The notes below the pieces were generated by a model that was not told the DNA's origin, ran no database searches, and saw only the letters and a list, made by a program, of their open reading frames with translations. Below, in pieces: positions 50,819 through 60,499 of a stretch of DNA of 64,000 nucleotides (the stretch's first letter is position 1; each line of letters starts with the position of its first letter). The stretch is from the NCBI RefSeq assembly GCF_009909145.1, contig NZ_JAAAPJ010000027.1, positions 43,068 to 107,067 of the forward strand, in the 5' to 3' direction. The translations under genes and the position numbers were made by a program. Origin of the DNA: Corallococcus silvisoli (GTDB lineage Bacteria; Myxococcota; Myxococcia; Myxococcales; Myxococcaceae).

Positions 50819-51982
50819 ATGAAGACCTCTGCTCCGGCCGCCCCCGTGCGGTTCGACCCCATCCTGCTGTGCGCGGTGCTGGCGCTGGTGTCGCTGGGCC
50901 TCGTGATGACGTACTCGGCCAGCGCGGTGCTGGCGCAGGACAAGCTGGGGGACAGCCTCTATTTCCTCAAGCGCCAGCTGTCCGCCGCGGGCCTGGGCCT
51001 GGTGGCCATGGCGGTGGCGATGAAGCTGGGGTGGCGGAAGCTGGCGCGGCTGGCGTACCCGCTCCTGCTCGTCGCCATCGTGCTGCTGGTCGCGGTGGCC
51101 ATCCCGGGCATCGGCACCACGGCGGGCGGCGCGCGGCGGTGGATCCGCCTGCCGGGCTTCAGCCTCCAGCCCGCGGAGATCGCCAAGTTCGCGTGGCTCG
51201 TCTACCTGTCCTATTCGCTCGCGAAGAAGCGGGAGAAGGTGGCCACGTTCTCCATCGGGTTCCTGCCGCACCTGGCCCTGTGCGGCATCCTGGTGCTGCT
51301 GTGCATGCTCCAGCCGGACTTCGGCAGCAGCGTGCTGCTGGTGTTCATGCTCTTCGTGCTGCTGTTCGCGGCGGGGACGAAGCTCTCGTACCTGGTGGGC
51401 TCCGTGCTGCTCGCGCTGCCGCTGGCGTTCGTCGCCATCGCGACCAGCCCCTACCGCATGAAGCGCATCCTGGCGTTCCTGGACCCGTGGGCCCACCGGC
51501 ACGACGTGGGCTACCAGGTGGCGGAGTCGCTCATGTCCATCGGCTCGGGCGGCATCACCGGCCTGGGGCTGGGGGACGGCCGGCAGAAGCTGTTCTTCCT
51601 CCCGGAGGCGCACACGGACTTCATCTTCTCCATCCTGGGGGAGGAGCTGGGCCTCATCGGCGTGGGCCTGCTCGTCGCGCTGTACGGCATCGTGCTCTGG
51701 CGCGGCATCCGCGCCAGCCTCGCGGCGGGGGAGACGTTCGGCACGTACCTGGGCCTGGGCATCAGCTCCATCATCGCGTTCCAGGCCACGGTGAACATGT
51801 GCGTGGCCATGGGCCTGCTGCCCACGAAGGGCCTGACGCTGCCGTTCGTGTCGTACGGCGGCACGTCGCTGGTGGTGCTGATGGGGTCCGCGGGGGTGTT
51901 GCTCTCGTTGAGCGCGAACACCCAGGGCGCGTCGCGGCCGGTGCGCGCGGGCTCCTCCGACCTGCGCGAGGTGGCGGCGTGA
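50819..51982 (+). CDS. ftsW: Septal peptidoglycan glycosyltransferase FtsW (SEDS family)
   Basis: This 387-residue polytopic protein has about ten membrane helices and polymerises lipid II at the septum with FtsI. Family traits are LGLVMTYSASAVLA in the first helix, GGARRWIRLPGFSLQPAEIAK, the Asp of MLQPDFGSSVLL and the closing GLLPTKGLTLPFVSYGGTSL. The ATG at 50819 lies one codon after a GTG at 50816, and either could start translation. The C-terminal stop overlaps the murG start. Confidence 0.96.
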   Translation: MKTSAPAAPVRFDPILLCAVLALVSLGLVMTYSASAVLAQDKLGDSLYFLKRQLSAAGLGLVAMAVAMKLGWRKLARLAYPLLLVAIVLLVAVAIPGIGTTAGGARRWIRLPGFSLQPAEIAKFAWLVYLSYSLAKKREKVATFSIGFLPHLALCGILVLLCMLQPDFGSSVLLVFMLFVLLFAAGTKLSYLVGSVLLALPLAFVAIATSPYRMKRILAFLDPWAHRHDVGYQVAESLMSIGSGGITGLGLGDGRQKLFFLPEAHTDFIFSILGEELGLIGVGLLVALYGIVLWRGIRASLAAGETFGTYLGLGISSIIAFQATVNMCVAMGLLPTKGLTLPFVSYGGTSLVVLMGSAGVLLSLSANTQGASRPVRAGSSDLREVAA

Positions 51983-53130
51983 AGGTCCTCATCGCGGGCG
52001 GCGGCACGGGCGGCCACTTGTTTCCGGGCATCGCGCTGGCCGAAGAGGTCGTCACGCGCCACCCGAACAACGAGGTCGTCTTCGTGGGCACGGAGCGGGG
52101 GCTGGAGGCCCGCGTGGTGCCCAAGGAGGGCTACCCGCTGGAGTTCGTGAAGGTGCAGGGGCTCAAGGGCAAGGGCGTGGTCGGGCTCATCAAGGGCCTC
52201 ATCGCGCTGCCGCTGGCGTTCCTGGCGTCGTTCCGCATCCTGTCGCGCCAGAAGCCGGACGTGGTGGTGGGCGTGGGCGGCTATGCGAGCGGGCCGGTGG
52301 TGCTGGCCGCGTGGCTGATGGGCATCCCCACCGCCATCCAGGAGCAGAACGCGCTGCCCGGCCTCACCAACAAGATCCTGGGCCGCATCGTGAAGGTCGT
52401 CTTCACCTCCTTCGAGGAAGCGCGCAATCACTTCCCGGAGGCCAAGGTGCAGATGATTGGCAACCCCATCCGCAAGAAGCTGATGGACAACTACCTGCGC
52501 AGCAGCGCCGCGCACGAGAAGTTCTCCGTCCTCGTCTTTGGCGGCAGCCTGGGCGCGCGCGGCGTCAACACCCGCGTGCTGGACGCGCTGGACGCGCTGG
52601 GGGATGTGAAGGAGCAGATCTCCATCGTCCACCAGACGGGGAAGCTGGACCTGGAGACGGTGCGGAAGGGCTACGCGGACAAGGGCTTCGCGGACGTGGC
52701 CACGGTGGTGGAGTTCATCGACGACATGTCCTCCGCGTACGCGAAGGCGGACCTGGTCATCTGCCGCGCGGGCGCCACGTCGTTGGCGGAGCTGACGGTG
52801 TGCAAGAAGCCCAGCATCCTGGTGCCCTTCCCGCACGCGACGGACAACCACCAGGAAGTGAATGCCCGCGCGCTGGTGGACGCGGGCGCGGCGGTGATGT
52901 TCCGCGAGTCGGAGCTCACCGGGCAGAAGCTGGCGGAGACGCTGCGCGGGCTGATGACGGACCCGGCGAAGCTCAAGCAGATGGCGAAGAAGGCGGGCAT
53001 CCTGGGCCGCCCCGCCGCGGCGAAGGAGCTGGCGGACGTGTGCGTGGACCTGACCACCCAGGCCTGGGGCCCGGGCGGTCGCGACCGCGGACCGAAGGAC
53101 GTGAAGAAGGCACCCGGGAGCAAGGCATGA
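51979..53130 (+). CDS. murG: UDP-GlcNAc--undecaprenyl-pyrophosphoryl-MurNAc-pentapeptide transferase MurG
   Basis: This 383-residue peripheral membrane glycosyltransferase makes lipid II from lipid I. The Gly-rich lipid/donor loops are GGGTGGHLFPGIALAEE and VFGGSLGARGVN. ICRAGATSLAELT and PHATDNHQ complete the donor site. The C-terminus has a short charged tail (RDRGPKDVKKAPGSKA). The GTG start overlaps the ftsW stop, and its stop overlaps the murC ATG. Confidence 0.97.
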   Translation: MKVLIAGGGTGGHLFPGIALAEEVVTRHPNNEVVFVGTERGLEARVVPKEGYPLEFVKVQGLKGKGVVGLIKGLIALPLAFLASFRILSRQKPDVVVGVGGYASGPVVLAAWLMGIPTAIQEQNALPGLTNKILGRIVKVVFTSFEEARNHFPEAKVQMIGNPIRKKLMDNYLRSSAAHEKFSVLVFGGSLGARGVNTRVLDALDALGDVKEQISIVHQTGKLDLETVRKGYADKGFADVATVVEFIDDMSSAYAKADLVICRAGATSLAELTVCKKPSILVPFPHATDNHQEVNARALVDAGAAVMFRESELTGQKLAETLRGLMTDPAKLKQMAKKAGILGRPAAAKELADVCVDLTTQAWGPGGRDRGPKDVKKAPGSKA

Positions 53131-54548
53131 ACAAGTCCCTCACCCACAAGCCCGGCAGCCTCTTCAAGACGCGCCACGCGGCGCACGTGCACTTCGTGGG
53201 CGTGGGCGGCATCGGCATGAGCGGCATCGCGGAGGTGCTGCTCAACCTGGGCTACCGCGTGTCCGGCTCCGACCTGCGCGAGAGCGACATCACCCGCAGG
53301 CTCGCGAAGCTGGGCGCCACGCTCTACGAAGGCCACCGCGCGTCCAACCTGGTGCACGCGGACGTGGTGGTCATCTCCTCCGCGGTGCGCAAGGACAACC
53401 CGGAGGTGGTGACGGCGCGCCAGCGCAAGATTCCGGTCATCCCGCGCGCGGAGATGCTCGCGGAGTTGATGCGCCTGAAGTACGCGGTCGCCGTCGCGGG
53501 CAGCCACGGCAAGACGACGACCACGTCCATGGTGGCCACGGTGCTGTCGGCGGCGGGCCTGGACCCCACGGCGGTGGTGGGCGGCAAGGTGAACGTGCTC
53601 GACTCCAACGCCAAGCTGGGCAAGAGCGAGCTGATGGTGGTGGAGGCGGACGAGTCCGACGGCAGCTTCCTCAAGCTGCACCCGTCCATCGCGGTCGTGA
53701 CCAACATCGACCCGGAGCACATGGACCACTATGGCGACCTGGAGACGCTCCAGTCCGCCTTCGTGGAGTTCTGCAACCGCGTCCCCTTCTACGGCCTCAA
53801 CGTGCTGTGCCTGGACAACCCCAACGTCCAGGCGCTGCTGCCGCGCATCGAGAAGCGCTTCGTCACCTACGGCAGCTCGCACATGGCGGACTACCGGCTG
53901 GAGGGCATCTCGCTGGATGGCTTCACCACCACCTTCCGCGCCTTCCGCCGCGAGGAGGACCTGGGCGAGTTCCGCGTCCGGATGGTGGGCGCGCACAACG
54001 CCTTCAACGCGCTGGCGGTGGTGGCCATCGCGGAGGAGATGGACATCCCGCTGGAGACGGTGCGCTCCGCGCTGGCGGAGTTCGGCGGCGTGCAGCGCCG
54101 CTTCACCGTGCGCGGCGAGGTGGGCGGCATCACCGTGGTGGATGACTACGGGCACCACCCCACGGAGGTGATGGCCACGCTGTCGGGCGCGCGCCGCGCC
54201 TTCGGCCGCCGCGTGGTGGCCGCCTTCCAGCCGCACCGTTACACGCGCACGCACGACCTGATGAAGGAGTTCGCCACCGCGTTCAACGACGCGGACGTGC
54301 TCTTCGTCACCAGCGTCTACGCGGCGGGCGAGGAGCCCATCCCCGGCGCCACCGGCGACGCGCTGGCGGAGGCCATCCGTGCGCACGGCCACCGCGACGT
54401 GACGTTCATCGAGAAGCGCGCGGACGTGGCGAAGGCGCTCCAGGAGCGCGTGCGCGAGGGCGACCTGGTGCTGACGCTGGGCGCGGGCGACATCACCCAG
54501 GTGGGCCCGGACCTCTTGAACCTGATGGGCGCGGCGAAGGGCGGGTAG
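53127..54548 (+). CDS. murC: UDP-N-acetylmuramate--L-alanine ligase MurC
   Basis: This 473-residue ligase adds L-Ala to UDP-MurNAc, the first peptide step. The nucleotide loop HFVGVGGIGMSGIAEVLL and P-loop GSHGKTTTTSMVATVLS are intact. EADESDGSF, NIDPEHMDHYGD and VDDYGHHPTEV are typical. The ATG overlaps the murG stop. It is followed 3 bases later by murB. Confidence 0.97.
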   Translation: MNKSLTHKPGSLFKTRHAAHVHFVGVGGIGMSGIAEVLLNLGYRVSGSDLRESDITRRLAKLGATLYEGHRASNLVHADVVVISSAVRKDNPEVVTARQRKIPVIPRAEMLAELMRLKYAVAVAGSHGKTTTTSMVATVLSAAGLDPTAVVGGKVNVLDSNAKLGKSELMVVEADESDGSFLKLHPSIAVVTNIDPEHMDHYGDLETLQSAFVEFCNRVPFYGLNVLCLDNPNVQALLPRIEKRFVTYGSSHMADYRLEGISLDGFTTTFRAFRREEDLGEFRVRMVGAHNAFNALAVVAIAEEMDIPLETVRSALAEFGGVQRRFTVRGEVGGITVVDDYGHHPTEVMATLSGARRAFGRRVVAAFQPHRYTRTHDLMKEFATAFNDADVLFVTSVYAAGEEPIPGATGDALAEAIRAHGHRDVTFIEKRADVAKALQERVREGDLVLTLGAGDITQVGPDLLNLMGAAKGG

Positions 54549-54551
54549 GGG

Positions 54552-55484
54552 ATGGAGGCGGGCGCTGTCACTCTGCTCGCGGCGCGCGTGGCGCGCATGC
54601 CGGGCCTGGACGTCAAGCCGGGGGAGCCCCTGGCGCCACTCATCAGCGTGCGCGTGGGAGGTCCGGCGGAGGCCCTGGTGCGTCCGCGCTCGCCGGACGC
54701 GCTGGTGGACCTGCTGCGCTTCGCCCGCGACGAGGGCGTGCCCGTGACGGTGCTGGGCGGCGGCGCCAACACGCTGGTGGGCGACGGCGGCGTGCCGGGG
54801 CTCACCGTGAAGCTGCCCTCGGACTTGTTTCCGGAGGCGCTGGACGTGGGCGCGGACGACGGGCGGGTGACGCTGGGCACCGGCGCGGCCATCGCCCGCC
54901 TGGTGAACGTGATGCGGGCCCAGGGCCTGGTGGGCGCGGAGTTCCTCGCGGGCATCCCCGGCACCCTGGGCGGCGCCGTCACCATGAACGCGGGCACCAA
55001 GAACGGCGAGTGCTTCCGCGTGGTGGAGGCCCTCGAGGTCGCCACCGCGGACGGCGTGGGGTGGTTGACGAAGGCGCAGGTCCCGTACGCCTACCGCCAT
55101 GCCACGCTGCCCCCCGGAGGGATCGTCACCCGCGTGCGCTTCCACCTGCCCAAGGGCGATGTCGTGGCCAGCAAGGCGACCATGGACGCGGACCTGGGCT
55201 ACCGCAAGCGCACGCAGCCCTTGAGCCAGCCCAACTTCGGCAGCGTGTTCACCAACCCGCCGGGCGACCACGCCGGGCGGCTGATTGAACTCGTCGGCCT
55301 GAAGGGGCACACGCTGGGACGCGCGCAGGTGTCCACCCTGCACGCCAATTGGATCGTCAACCTGGGCGGCGCCGCCGCCCGCGACGTGAAGGGCCTCATC
55401 ACCCTGATGCAGACGCGGGTGCTGGAGGCCACGGGCGTCGCCATGCACCCCGAAGTCAAGAGCATCGGAGTCTTCCTTCCATGA
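54552..55484 (+). CDS. murB: UDP-N-acetylenolpyruvoylglucosamine reductase MurB
   Basis: This 310-residue FAD enzyme reduces enolpyruvyl-UDP-GlcNAc to UDP-MurNAc. Its features are LGGGANTLVGD, GIPGTLGGAVTMNAG, and the catalytic serine region QPNFGSVFTNP, with an HANWIVN near the end. The shorter length and absence of the extra tyrosine loop fit the type II MurB form. The stop overlaps the ddl ATG. Confidence 0.95.
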   Translation: MEAGAVTLLAARVARMPGLDVKPGEPLAPLISVRVGGPAEALVRPRSPDALVDLLRFARDEGVPVTVLGGGANTLVGDGGVPGLTVKLPSDLFPEALDVGADDGRVTLGTGAAIARLVNVMRAQGLVGAEFLAGIPGTLGGAVTMNAGTKNGECFRVVEALEVATADGVGWLTKAQVPYAYRHATLPPGGIVTRVRFHLPKGDVVASKATMDADLGYRKRTQPLSQPNFGSVFTNPPGDHAGRLIELVGLKGHTLGRAQVSTLHANWIVNLGGAAARDVKGLITLMQTRVLEATGVAMHPEVKSIGVFLP

Positions 55485-56437
55485 GCATCGGTCCCCGAGG
55501 CTTCACCCCGGCCGAGTTGAAGGCCAAGCGCGTGGGCGTGCTGTACGGCGGCCTCTCCAGCGAGCGCGAGGTCTCCCTGCGCACCGGCGCCGCGGTGGCG
55601 GGCGCGCTCCGGGGCCTGGGCTACGACGTGGTGGACATCGACGTGGGCAAGGACCTGCCCGCGCGCCTCATCGCGGAGAAGGTGGACGTGGCGTGGCTCG
55701 CGCTGCACGGCCGCTTCGGTGAGGACGGCTGCATCCAGGGCCTGCTGGAGGCCATGTTCATCCCCTACACCGGCAGCGGCGTGATGGCCTCCGCGGTGGG
55801 CATGGACAAGGTGTACGCGAAGGAGATCTTCGTCGCGCGCGGCATCCCCACGCCGCCCTACCGCGCCTTCGCCACGGCGGAGGCCGCGCTCGCGGAGGCG
55901 GACCGGCTGCCGTTCCCCTTCCCGGTGGTGGTGAAGCCCAGCCGCGAGGGCAGCAGCGTGGGCGTGCACATCTGCAAGACGCGCGGGGACTACACCGCCG
56001 CGGTCGAGGACGCGGCGCGGTACGCGGGCACGCTCCTGGTGGAGCAGTTCATCAAGGGCCGCGAGGTCCAGGGCGGCGTGCTGGACAACGAGGCCCTGGG
56101 CGTCATCGAGGTCAAGGCCGCTCGCGAGTTCTACGACTACGAAGCGAAGTACAAGGCGGGCAGCGGCACCCAGTACCTCTTCCCCGCGCCGCTGCCGCCG
56201 GACCTGTACGCGCGCGTCAACGCCGTCTCCCTCGCCGCGCACCAGGCCCTGGGGTGCGCGGGCGGGTCGCGCTCGGACGTCATCGTCACGGACGCGGGCG
56301 ACGTGTTCCTGCTGGAGATCAACACGCTGCCCGGCATGACGGCTTCCAGCCTGTTGCCGAAGATCGCGGCGGGGCGGGGCATCGACTTCCCGGCCCTCTG
56401 CGAGCGGCTGTTGCAGGGCGCTTCGCTCAAGGCCTGA
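55481..56437 (+). CDS. ddl: D-alanine--D-alanine ligase
   Basis: This 318-residue ATP-grasp enzyme supplies D-Ala-D-Ala for MurF. VGVLYGGLSSEREVSLRTG, the KPSREGSSVGV Gly-rich loop and LEINTLPGMTASSLLPK are the key features. The ATG at 55481 overlaps the murB stop. It is the last gene of this part of the dcw cluster. A bidirectional hairpin lies about 100 bases downstream. Confidence 0.96.
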   Translation: MSIGPRGFTPAELKAKRVGVLYGGLSSEREVSLRTGAAVAGALRGLGYDVVDIDVGKDLPARLIAEKVDVAWLALHGRFGEDGCIQGLLEAMFIPYTGSGVMASAVGMDKVYAKEIFVARGIPTPPYRAFATAEAALAEADRLPFPFPVVVKPSREGSSVGVHICKTRGDYTAAVEDAARYAGTLLVEQFIKGREVQGGVLDNEALGVIEVKAAREFYDYEAKYKAGSGTQYLFPAPLPPDLYARVNAVSLAAHQALGCAGGSRSDVIVTDAGDVFLLEINTLPGMTASSLLPKIAAGRGIDFPALCERLLQGASLKA

Positions 56438-56534
56438 GCCTCGCCGCACCGGCGCTTCGCGCACTCGCGGTGACGCGCGGATGGCGCGGCGACGGGATGG
56501 TCGGGAGGCCCAGGCCCCTTCACCTGCCCGGGGA

Positions 56535-56564
56535 GGCCCGGCTCACCGTCAAGCGAGCCGGGCC
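56535..56564. terminator. Bidirectional hairpin between ddl and a convergent lipoprotein gene
   Basis: GGCCCGGCTC pairs perfectly with GAGCCGGGCC around a 10-base loop. It lies 98 bases after the ddl stop and 6 bases after the lipoprotein stop on the other strand. There is no strong U-tract on either side. Its position suits termination of both transcripts. Confidence 0.6.
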
Positions 56565-56569
56565 CAGGG

Positions 56570-57532
56570 TCACGGGCTCCGGAAGGTGTCGAGCGAGGGG
56601 CAGTAGGTGGCGTACCCGTGACCGGTGAGGGCGCCGTTCTCGTAGGTGCCGTTCACGTCGAAGGCCACGAAGTGCGAGGCGGGAGGGGCGCCCGCCTTGG
56701 CGCAGGTGGGGCAGAGCGAGGCCGCCACCGGCGTGAAGGTGAGGCTCGTGCTGTGGAGGAAGTACGCCGTGGTGAGCACGCCCTCGAAGTCGACCAGCGT
56801 CGCGGTCGGCTCGCCCGCCGCGGAGCCTGTCTGCGGCGTCGCGTCCACCGGCACCTTCACCGAGTAGACGTTGACGAGCTGAGGCGGGAGGTCCGAGACC
56901 TCGGACGGGCACTCACCCGGCGCGCCGTTGTTGAGCTCGATCCACAGCTCCCACGGGTCCCCGGGCTTCGCGGGCTCGTCATAACCGAAGTAGGCGTTGG
57001 TCAAGGTTCGCGACGTGCCATCCAGTCGGATCGTGGCCGCCGTCTCCTTGCAGGTACCCTCGCAGACGGTGAACGGTTCGGTCCCGGTGCCCGCGTCGGG
57101 CGTGGTACCAGCGTCGGACTCGGTACCAGCGTCGGGCGTGGTGCCCGCGTCGGATTCGGTACCAGCGTCGGACTCGGTACCAGCGTCGGGCGTGGTGCCC
57201 GCGTCGGACGCAGTGCCCGCGTCGGACTCAGTGCCCGCGTCGGATTCGGTGCCAGAGTCGGGCGTGGTTCCCGCGTCGGACCCGGTGCCGGAGTCGGGCG
57301 TGGTGCCCGCGTCGGGCTCGGTGCCTGCGTCGTTCTCGGTCCCTCCGTCGGACCCGGTGCCAGAGTCGGGCTCGGTGCCCGCGTCCAGATGGGTGCCTGC
57401 ATCCGCCTTGGTGCCTGCGTCCAGGCCCGCGTCCGGTGTCGGATCGTCGGTGTCGGAGCCACAGCCGGAGAATGCGGAAACAGTGGTGAGAGAGATAACC
57501 AGTAGGGAGAGAATCGAGCGTTGCAGGTTCAT
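56570..57532 (-). CDS. Repeat-rich lipoprotein interrupting the dcw cluster
   Basis: This 320-residue protein has a lipoprotein signal MNLQRSILSLLVISLTTVSAFSGC with its lipidated Cys. Residues 28-150 or so are six-residue repeats of the T-x-x-D-A-G kind (for example TESDAGTTPDAG), likely a flexible stalk. A C-terminal domain of about 165 residues has four Cys (two in FTVCEGTC, two in LCPTC) and NAYFGYDEPAKPGDPWELW. No family is recognised. It sits between ddl and ftsQ, on the opposite strand, which breaks the usual cluster. Confidence 0.75.
   Translation of the reverse strand: MNLQRSILSLLVISLTTVSAFSGCGSDTDDPTPDAGLDAGTKADAGTHLDAGTEPDSGTGSDGGTENDAGTEPDAGTTPDSGTGSDAGTTPDSGTESDAGTESDAGTASDAGTTPDAGTESDAGTESDAGTTPDAGTESDAGTTPDAGTGTEPFTVCEGTCKETAATIRLDGTSRTLTNAYFGYDEPAKPGDPWELWIELNNGAPGECPSEVSDLPPQLVNVYSVKVPVDATPQTGSAAGEPTATLVDFEGVLTTAYFLHSTSLTFTPVAASLCPTCAKAGAPPASHFVAFDVNGTYENGALTGHGYATYCPSLDTFRSP
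57075..57450 (-). repeat. Hexapeptide-encoding repeat (T-x-x-D-A-G)
   Basis: About twenty 18-base units such as ggtgcccgcgtcggactc encode the stalk of the lipoprotein. They differ mostly at one or two bases. The array is likely to change length between strains. Confidence 0.75.
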
Positions 57533-58334
57533 GCCGCGGATTGTCACGGGTTCGTTGCGCGGATGCGAGCCGAACCGACACCCTGCGTCATGAACGAGGC
57601 TCGTTCCTCTGGCGACGCCCGTCACACCGTGCCGTCCGGCCACCTGCCGAAGCGCTCCCGCGCGGTGCATGTCCGGTCGCGGGAGTCCAAACGCACGCCT
57701 CGCACCGCCCGCATGCGGTGGGCCTCCTGCGTGAAATACCCGCATCCTCATTCAGACGTTCCCACTTCCATGGAAGCCCAGGCCTCCTCGCGAAGCGGCC
57801 CGCGGAAGCGGTCACGCGCGTTTAATCCGCAAGAACTGGCGTGACCGCCGTCTTTCTACGGCATCCACTCCAAGGCCTCGCAGGGGCGTGCGGAATCTCC
57901 AGCCGACGGTGACTCAGGCCGTAGGCGTTCGTCGCCCATGGAGGCGTGGAAAAGCAGCAACTCTTGAGGGCACAAGTCAGAGAACCCTGCCCATTCAGGA
58001 AGAGATGGCCCAACATCCAATCCGGGGGTGGTAAATACCCCAGCCTCTCTCCAGACCCGAGATGACGCGCGTGAAGAGCCCGAGTGGCAGCGAAGAACGG
58101 GGCCTGGTCGGGCCCGCGGGTGTGAGCGTCGAGAGCGCCCTCGTCAGCACCGCGAGGGCGGTCCCCTGGAAGTTCAAGGGGGGCGAGTACGAGTGTCCGC
58201 CGCACCCTTCACGAGCCCTCTGCGAAGCGAGAAGCCCCGCACCCGATGAGCGGGCCGGGTTCGCTACAGCGACGTGCCTGTAGCCAAAAACTGGCGTGGT
58301 TCGAAGTCCGCACGCAGCATGCGCCTCCCGACTC
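57533..58334. other. Unassigned region between the inserted lipoprotein gene and ftsQ
   Basis: These 802 bases carry no gene I can support. GC is lower around 57750-58050 than in the neighbouring genes. Open frames on both strands lack family-like sequence and good starts. A short inverted repeat, GCTACAG and CTGTAGC, lies at 58263-58284. The promoter for ftsQ-ftsA should lie here or be reached by readthrough from ddl. No clear promoter was found. Confidence 0.5.
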
Positions 58335-59192
58335 ATGGCCTTTGGAAAAACCAAGAACCGCCGCCGCCTGGACGCCGCACCGCGCAACGACGCGGTGAAG
58401 GGCGCCGTCCGTTCGCACGGGGCGATGGTGGTGAAGGCGTTGGGGTTGGCGGTGGCGACGGCGGGGCTCATCTGGGGCGGCAGCGAGCTGCGGGCCTGGG
58501 CAGTGGTGTCGCCTCGCTTCGCGCTGGAGTCGGTGTCCTTCTCCGGGTTGGAGCGGGCCTCGCGCCCGGAGCTCTTGAAGCTGTCGGGGCTGACGGCGGG
58601 GCAGAACCTGTGGACGCTGGACCCGGCGGCGCTGGCGCGGTCCATGGGGCAGCACCCCTGGGTGCGCAAGGTGGAGGTGACGCGGCGGTTTCCGCGCGGA
58701 GTGTCCGTGGAGGTGTCGGAGCACGCACCCGCGGCGCTGGCGGTGCTGGGCGACCTGTACGTGCTGGACGAGGAGGGCGAGCCCTTCAAGCGCGTCACCC
58801 CGGGGGACGGGCTGGACCTGCCGCTCGTCACCGGCGTGGAGCGCGACGCGTACGTGGCGGACGCGGACTCGGTGCGCGCGAAGTTTCGCGAGGCACTGGA
58901 TGTAACCCGAGCTTATGCGCGGCTGTCGCCCGGGCGATCCGAGCGGCTGTCCGAGGTTCGCCTGGAGAACAGCGGACTTGCGCTGGTGACGGCGACGGGG
59001 CAGGAGGTGCGCCTTGGCGCGGGCGATACGGAAGTCAAGCTCCAGCGGCTGGCGCGCGTTCGTCGCGAGCTCAGCACGAGAGGGCTTGCAGCCGCGATCA
59101 TTCGCCTGGATAACCGTGCCCGACCGGGTTGGGTGGCGGTGAGGCTTTCGAGTGGGTCCGACTCCGAGAGGAGCGGGGACTCGACGCAGTGA
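58335..59192 (+). CDS. ftsQ: Cell division protein FtsQ
   Basis: This 285-residue bitopic protein has a basic N-terminus (MAFGKTKNRRRLD) and one membrane helix (about 33-55), then the POTRA domain (SVSFSGLERASRPELLKLSGLTAGQNLWTLD, about 70-105). WVRKVEVTRRFPRGVSVEVSEH is the conserved POTRA end. It recruits FtsL/FtsB to the divisome. Its position before ftsA is normal, but it is separated from ddl by about 1.9 kb. Confidence 0.92.
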   Translation: MAFGKTKNRRRLDAAPRNDAVKGAVRSHGAMVVKALGLAVATAGLIWGGSELRAWAVVSPRFALESVSFSGLERASRPELLKLSGLTAGQNLWTLDPAALARSMGQHPWVRKVEVTRRFPRGVSVEVSEHAPAALAVLGDLYVLDEEGEPFKRVTPGDGLDLPLVTGVERDAYVADADSVRAKFREALDVTRAYARLSPGRSERLSEVRLENSGLALVTATGQEVRLGAGDTEVKLQRLARVRRELSTRGLAAAIIRLDNRARPGWVAVRLSSGSDSERSGDSTQ

Positions 59193-59233
59193 GGATGCTT
59201 CCTTCACGAAAGTGAGGGAGCCTGGGAGGAGTC

Positions 59234-60469
59234 ATGGCGAAGCAGAAGTCGGGGGAGATCATCGTCGGCCTCGACATCGGCACGACGAAGATCTGCGCCA
59301 TCGTCGGCGAGCTGACCGATAGCGGTATCGACATCATCGGTATCGGCACGCATCCGTCGAAGGGATTGCGCAAGGGCGTCGTGGTCAACATCGAGGCCAC
59401 GGTGTCGTCCATCCGGCGCGCCGTGGAGGAAGCCGAATTGATGGCCGGGGCGGAGATCTCCCACGTCTACACGGGGATCGCCGGTGGCCACATCAAGGGC
59501 TTCAACTCCCAGGGCATCGTCGCGGTGAAGGACAAGGAGGTCCGCGACGCGGACATCGCGCGCGTCATCGACGCGGCGAAGGCGGTGGCCATCCCCCTGG
59601 ACCGGGAGGTCATCCACGTCCTGCCCCAGGAGTTCATCATCGACGACCAGGGCGGCATCAAGGAGCCCCTGGGCATGGCCGGCGTGCGCCTGGAGGCCAA
59701 GGTGCACATCGTCACGGGCGCCGTCTCCAGCGCGCAGAACATCGTCAAGTGCGCCAACCGCACGGGCCTGAACGTCTCCGACATCGTGCTCCAGCCGCTG
59801 GCTTCGGCCGAAGCGGTGCTGAGCGAGGACGAGAAGGAGCTGGGCGTGTGCCTCGTCGACATCGGCGGCGGCACCACGGACATCGCCATCTTCTCCGGCG
59901 GCTCCATCGTCCACACGGCGGTGATTGCCCTGGGCGGCAACAACCTGACGAGCGACATCGCCATCGGCCTGCGCACCCCCGCGCACGAAGCCGAGCGCAT
60001 CAAGCAGAAGTACGGCTGCGCGCTCGCGTCGATGATCAACAAGGACGAGACGATCGAGGTGCCCAGCGTGGGCGGCCGTCAGCCGCGCGTCCTGGGCCGG
60101 CAGATCCTCTCGGAGATCCTGGAGCCGCGCGTGGAGGAGATCTTCCAGCTCGTGCACCGTGAAATCCAGAAGTGCGGCTACGAGGATCTGCTCGCCTCGG
60201 GCATCGTCATCACCGGCGGCTCGACGCTGCTGGCGGGCATGCCGGAGCTGGCGGAAGAGGTGCTGGGTCTGCCGGTGCGCCGGGGCATGCCGCGCGGCAT
60301 TGGCGGCCTGGTGGACGTGGTGAAGAGCCCCATGTACGCCACGGGCGTGGGCCTGGTGGTCTACGGCGCCAAGCACATGGACCGGCGCATGTTCCGCATC
60401 CGCGAGGACGGCAACGTCTACAAGAAGGTGAAGGGCCGGATGCGCGAGTGGCTGGAAGAGATCTTCTAG
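59234..60469 (+). CDS. ftsA: Cell division protein FtsA
   Basis: This 411-residue actin-fold ATPase tethers FtsZ filaments to the membrane. The first phosphate loop is VGLDIGTTKICAIVGE, the second VDIGGGTTDIAIFSGG. The adenosine motif is ITGGSTLLAGMPELAEE. The C-terminal amphipathic membrane-binding helix is present (KKVKGRMREWLEEIF). GGGAGGAG lies before the ATG. It is followed by a terminator rather than by ftsZ. Confidence 0.97.
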   Translation: MAKQKSGEIIVGLDIGTTKICAIVGELTDSGIDIIGIGTHPSKGLRKGVVVNIEATVSSIRRAVEEAELMAGAEISHVYTGIAGGHIKGFNSQGIVAVKDKEVRDADIARVIDAAKAVAIPLDREVIHVLPQEFIIDDQGGIKEPLGMAGVRLEAKVHIVTGAVSSAQNIVKCANRTGLNVSDIVLQPLASAEAVLSEDEKELGVCLVDIGGGTTDIAIFSGGSIVHTAVIALGGNNLTSDIAIGLRTPAHEAERIKQKYGCALASMINKDETIEVPSVGGRQPRVLGRQILSEILEPRVEEIFQLVHREIQKCGYEDLLASGIVITGGSTLLAGMPELAEEVLGLPVRRGMPRGIGGLVDVVKSPMYATGVGLVVYGAKHMDRRMFRIREDGNVYKKVKGRMREWLEEIF

Positions 60470-60499
60470 GCGGATCCGGTGCGGTGACGCGCTGAGTCG

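Noticed and set aside
57995..58831. Minus-strand frame before and inside ftsQ
   Set aside because: Its second half is antisense to ftsQ. The rest has no family-like sequence and no good start. It could be a gene remnant, but I cannot support it.
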